The notes under the pieces are model-generated. The model saw nothing but the letters and a program-made list of their open reading frames with translations. It was not told the DNA's origin and did no database searches. Positions 4,259 to 7,508 of a DNA stretch of 7,508 nucleotides are shown piece by piece. Positions within the stretch are counted from its first letter, which is position 1. The number at the start of each line of letters is the position of its first letter. This stretch comes from an uncultured Desulfomonile sp. (GTDB lineage Bacteria > Desulfobacterota > Desulfomonilia > Desulfomonilales > Desulfomonilaceae), in NCBI GenBank assembly GCA_903853735.1, contig CAINUH010000015.1, positions 1 to 7,508 of the forward strand, written 5' to 3'. The translations under genes were made by a program, and so were the position numbers.

Positions 4259-5419
4259 TTAAAGGTTCTCGGCTATCAATTCGGAGAGATCAATAACCCT
4301 CAACTGATCGGACTTGCCCATCACGTTGCATGAATCCTCAAGCATGGTAATGCAATAGGGACAAGAGGTGACCAGAGTTTGGGCGCCGGTTTCCACTGCT
4401 TCTGAGATCCGTAATTCAGCGAATCTCTCGCCGGCCTTGGTTTCCATCCAGACTCTGCCGCCACCGCCACCGCAGCACAAACTGTTCTTGCGGTTCCTGG
4501 CAAGTTCTTTGACAATTGCGCCTGGGATGGCCTCTATAAGTTTCCGAGGCTGATCATAGATGTCATTGTGACGGCCCAAATAACATGGATCGTGCAGTGC
4601 AACCGCACCAGCGCTATTCCCTGACAAACCAAGCTTTCCTTCTCCCGCCGCCTGACTGAGTATTTCAGTGTAATGCACGACCTCCCACTCGCCGCCAAGC
4701 TCCGGGTACTCGTTCTTAAAGGTGTAGAGACAGTGTGGTGATGTAACGATAATCTTTTTCACGCCTTTACTCTTGTAAAGGTCAATATTAGACTTGGCCA
4801 GATTCTGAAAAAGCTGTTCATCCCCGACCTTGCGGATTGATTCACCGCAACAACTTTCTTCGTTCCCGATGATACCGAAGCTTATTCCTGCTGCCTGCAA
4901 GGCTTTAGCTACCGATCCGGCAATTTTTTGGCTGCGCATGTCGTAACACGATGTGCAACAAACAAACAGGAAGTATTCGTTAGCATCAGAGAACGCGGGC
5001 ACATCCAGGCCCTTCGTCCATTCTGTCCGCTTGGATCGGTCTCCTGACCAGGGGTTTCCCTGAGCGTGAAGGCTGCCCACTATTGGTTTGAGGCTGGGAG
5101 GAATGGTGCCGACTTCGGCGAGCATGCTCCTCATACCCCTCACATTTCCAATTATATCTACACCTCGCGGACACCTGTCCACGCAAGCCCTGCATGTTGT
5201 GCAAGCAAACAGGCAGTTTTCAGATTCAAATCCCTCTACACCGAGTTGGCCCATGCGCTGGACCATCCGGACATTAAACTGCTCCGACGCTTCGCCGGGG
5301 ACTAAACGCCAGGGGCATGTACCGGTACACAGGCCACACTGCATACACCAGTAAAGTGTTTCCGCTCCCGATGCCACTATGGCGTCGCTGACTTCCAGAA
5401 AAGGTATTCTCGTTTCCAT
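4259..5419 (-). CDS. Soluble HdrC-HdrB fusion (HdrD-like) iron-sulfur CCG-domain protein, in the place normally held by qmoC
   Basis: This 386-residue protein is an electron carrier of the heterodisulfide reductase D type. The N-terminal HdrC-like part has two [4Fe-4S] motifs: CMQCGLCTGTCP (Cys25, 28, 31, 35) and CTTCRACVDRCP (Cys73, 76, 79, 83). Two CCG domains follow. The first has CCTSC (154-158), CCG (190-192) and SPHC (227-230), so the first cysteine of its final CxxC is serine. The second is complete: HDPCYLGR (Cys279), CCG at 315-317 and CPYC (353-356). Full CCG domains can hold the non-cubane [4Fe-4S] cluster described in HdrB. No membrane span or signal peptide is visible, so it should be cytoplasmic. 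The start is ATG 5419, with AAGGA six bases upstream, and lies 54 bases after the qmoB stop, which suggests one operon. BamD-like proteins of benzoyl-CoA reductase complexes share this architecture and are an alternative identity. Confidence 0.85.
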   Translation of the reverse strand: METRIPFLEVSDAIVASGAETLYWCMQCGLCTGTCPWRLVPGEASEQFNVRMVQRMGQLGVEGFESENCLFACTTCRACVDRCPRGVDIIGNVRGMRSMLAEVGTIPPSLKPIVGSLHAQGNPWSGDRSKRTEWTKGLDVPAFSDANEYFLFVCCTSCYDMRSQKIAGSVAKALQAAGISFGIIGNEESCCGESIRKVGDEQLFQNLAKSNIDLYKSKGVKKIIVTSPHCLYTFKNEYPELGGEWEVVHYTEILSQAAGEGKLGLSGNSAGAVALHDPCYLGRHNDIYDQPRKLIEAIPGAIVKELARNRKNSLCCGGGGGRVWMETKAGERFAELRISEAVETGAQTLVTSCPYCITMLEDSCNVMGKSDQLRVIDLSELIAENL

Positions 5420-5473
5420 GACACTTCCTTTGTCAGATAGTATATGAAGGACGAAGGTTCATTGTACCCATTA

Positions 5474-7508
5474 TCAAAAATCTTTGTAGGGATTTGGACC
5501 AAGTTCTTCCAGCTTGGCTGTGAACTCTTCCAGGATAGTAGGAATTCGGTAATAGTCATCTATAGAAATCTGCTCGAATCTGATCCTGTCTGATTCCAAT
5601 ACTAACCGATCCAGGGTTTCCTTGATTTTTTCCATGCGGGTATTGGCCAGTTCGCTGCCTTTTATGAAGTGGCACTGGTAATCATCGCCGTATTTGCACG
5701 CGAATAAGACGATGCCGTCGACGCCTTTGGAAAGAGCGTCGGCTATCCAGACCAGGTTGATCGAACCGAGGCATCGCAAAGGAATGAATCTCACCCAAGG
5801 CGGATACTGGAGTTTGTGAAGGCCTACCATATCCAGGGCCGGGAAGGCATCATTTTCGCACATCAGACCTATAATGCGAGGTTTTTCATCGTACTCCTCG
5901 GGAACGTTGATCGCTTTTATCATCGAACCTATCATGTCCACAGAGTAGTTGTTAAAGGAGATAATCCTTTCAGGACACGATCCCATACATATTGCACACC
6001 TCCGGCACCTTGTGGGGTGAGGCAACGGAGTGCCTTTTTCATCCTCATTGTACATTCCAAAAGGACATTCTTCCGTGCAACGCTTACACTGGGTGCAACG
6101 CTGAATAAACAGGTCCGGGTAGGACATGTCCCCTGAACGCGGATGCACTGCCTTGCCTTGAGAAGTCAGTTCCACGCACTGAATCGCCTTCAAGGCTGCT
6201 CCTGTTCCATCAGTGGAGGCTCTACCCGCAGTCATGGGTTGACGGACGCAGCCTGCCGCGTAAATTCCGGTTCTTCGGGTCTCGTAAGGGAAGCACACGA
6301 AGTGAGAGTCCGGGAAACCGTACTTTAGTTCCGGTAATGCAGGCCCCTGGCGATATTCCAGGTTCAGAACGGGATCATCCAGAACGGCGGGCTGCATTCC
6401 GGTAGCCAAAACAACCAGGTCCACTTCCACCATCACAGGTTCGCCCAGAAGCTCATCCATGACTTCGATTGCCAGTTTGCGCTCAGACCCCTCGCTGATA
6501 CCGACTTTGGCCGTATCCGTCTTTATAAATACTACGCCGTCCTTCTGGACTTTCTTGTAAAACTCCTCATGTTGCTCGGGGGTCCTCATGTCCTTGTACA
6601 AAACGAAGACCTTGTTCTCTTCGTTCTGCTGTTTCACGTACACGGCCTGTTTGAGAGAAACCCTGCAACAGACTGCGCTGCAATAGGGAAGGTGGTCCGG
6701 GTCTCGCGAACCCGCACACTGGATGAAGGCTACTACCGACGGCTCCGACCCGTCCGATGGGCAGACTATCTTACCGGCCTTTGCCATCTCCTCCATCTGC
6801 ACGTTGGTTATTACATCGGCGAACTTGCCGTAACCCAGATGCTCCAACTTCGAAGCATCATAAGGCTTCCACCCCGCGGCCAAGACTATGGAGCCAACCT
6901 GAATCGTTCCTGCTCCATTATTGAGGCTCACGTCAAACATGCCCGGCGAGCCGGAAATCTTCTCAATTACCGTACCAGTATGGACGGTAATGTTGGAATT
7001 GGCTCTGACCTGTTCAATGGTGCCATGAATTGCTACATCCTCGATGTCTTGATAAGGAGGGGCCGTGGGGGTGTTCTTGTACCACTTGCTCATGTAGCCG
7101 CCCAAATCGGGTTCCTTTTCCACCAGGGCGACCGAGTAGCCGGCCAGGCCGGCGTCTAGGGCCGCCTGCAATCCGGACACACCTCCGCCGACAACCAGTA
7201 TCGACTTGTTTGTAGCCTCTGTATAAGGTTTGGGAAGAGTAGTCTTTTCCACCCGTGTGATGGCCATTCGCATATAATCTTCTGCCATCATCTGAGTATC
7301 TTCGTTGCCTGCCGGCTGGCACCAGGCCACATGTTCCCTCAGATTGAGACGTTCAAGAATGGTAGTCATCGGATCAAACCAAAACACATCCGTTTTCACT
7401 CTTTCGGAACATGCTCCGAGGACCATACAATTGATGTCGCCTGATTCCAAGTCCTTGGTAATGAGACTTAACCCGTCTGGGCTACACAGCGCAGAATGAC
7501 TTTCGCAC
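5474..7508 (-). CDS. qmoB: QmoB: HdrA-MvhD-type flavin/iron-sulfur subunit of the APS-reductase-linked Qmo complex (N-terminus beyond right edge)
   Basis: The frame is open to the right edge: residues CESHSALCSPDGLSLITKD precede the first in-window candidate start (TTG 7450), which is internal. About 677 residues are visible. Numbering from that TTG, in order: an FAD-binding Rossmann motif VVGGGVSGLQAALDAG (87-101); the HdrA cysteine block CAGSRDPDHLPYCSAVCC (245-262); two ferredoxin motifs CTQCKRCTEECP (452-463) and CRRCAICMGSCP (482-493); and an MvhD/FlpD domain from about 524 with Cys531, 560, 585 and 593. The tail LGPNPYKDF, the YRQGPALPELKYGFPDSHF block and YKDMRTP match my recollection of Desulfovibrio QmoB closely. 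QmoA, B and C are thought to pass electrons between the quinone pool and APS reductase. QmoA should be encoded just upstream, beyond the right edge. A general HdrA-MvhD fusion is the alternative. Confidence 0.9.
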   Translation of the reverse strand, partial: CESHSALCSPDGLSLITKDLESGDINCMVLGACSERVKTDVFWFDPMTTILERLNLREHVAWCQPAGNEDTQMMAEDYMRMAITRVEKTTLPKPYTEATNKSILVVGGGVSGLQAALDAGLAGYSVALVEKEPDLGGYMSKWYKNTPTAPPYQDIEDVAIHGTIEQVRANSNITVHTGTVIEKISGSPGMFDVSLNNGAGTIQVGSIVLAAGWKPYDASKLEHLGYGKFADVITNVQMEEMAKAGKIVCPSDGSEPSVVAFIQCAGSRDPDHLPYCSAVCCRVSLKQAVYVKQQNEENKVFVLYKDMRTPEQHEEFYKKVQKDGVVFIKTDTAKVGISEGSERKLAIEVMDELLGEPVMVEVDLVVLATGMQPAVLDDPVLNLEYRQGPALPELKYGFPDSHFVCFPYETRRTGIYAAGCVRQPMTAGRASTDGTGAALKAIQCVELTSQGKAVHPRSGDMSYPDLFIQRCTQCKRCTEECPFGMYNEDEKGTPLPHPTRCRRCAICMGSCPERIISFNNYSVDMIGSMIKAINVPEEYDEKPRIIGLMCENDAFPALDMVGLHKLQYPPWVRFIPLRCLGSINLVWIADALSKGVDGIVLFACKYGDDYQCHFIKGSELANTRMEKIKETLDRLVLESDRIRFEQISIDDYYRIPTILEEFTAKLEELGPNPYKDF

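Noticed and set aside
6569..7159. Plus-strand 196-codon frame.
   Set aside because: Antisense shadow of qmoB, whose motifs are continuous and unambiguous on the minus strand.

Overview
The right half of the window carries energy-metabolism genes of a sulfate-reducing bacterium, most likely Desulfobacterota or a related anaerobe. The assignment rests on a QmoB-type protein, a flavin/iron-sulfur subunit that works with APS reductase, followed by a heterodisulfide-reductase-like CCG protein. I recognised families by reading the translations. No database search was run.

Layout, left to right. Positions 1-342 (minus strand) look like the control end of a type II restriction-modification (R-M) system: a C-box operator, a promoter placed for a leaderless mRNA, a controller-protein (C) gene broken by a one-base frameshift, and the start of a following gene that leaves the window where the endonuclease gene usually sits. 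Positions 343-1900 are almost gene-free. They hold the C-terminal remnant of an IS1182-type transposase (minus) and two G/C-tract patches. Positions 1919-2523 (plus) hold a two-gene toxin-antitoxin-like module, HicB-like then HicA-like, with overlapping stop and start codons. Positions 2524-2821 are a non-coding gap with several hairpins between convergent modules. Positions 2822-3441 (minus) hold a HigB-HigA module with an inverted repeat at its promoter. Positions 3480-3840 are mostly non-coding but include a clean intrinsic-terminator hairpin. Positions 3841-4062 (plus) encode a small single-span membrane protein.

Positions 4259-7508 (minus) hold the end of an operon: qmoB, whose 5' end lies beyond the right edge, then a soluble HdrC-HdrB fusion (HdrD-like). 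In the classical Desulfovibrio layout (aprBA-qmoABC) the gene after qmoB is qmoC, a membrane cytochrome b fused to an HdrC-like domain. Here that place is taken by a soluble CCG protein and no membrane subunit follows before the operon ends. This recalls Gram-positive sulfate reducers, where HdrBC proteins replace QmoC, and it bears on how electrons reach APS reductase.

The left half therefore reads as a partly decayed accessory region (R-M control genes, two addiction modules, an insertion-sequence scar) next to a core respiratory operon. The most informative observations are the C-box with its frameshifted controller, the Qmo/HdrD-like arrangement, and a HigB toxin lacking its usual C-terminal histidine.
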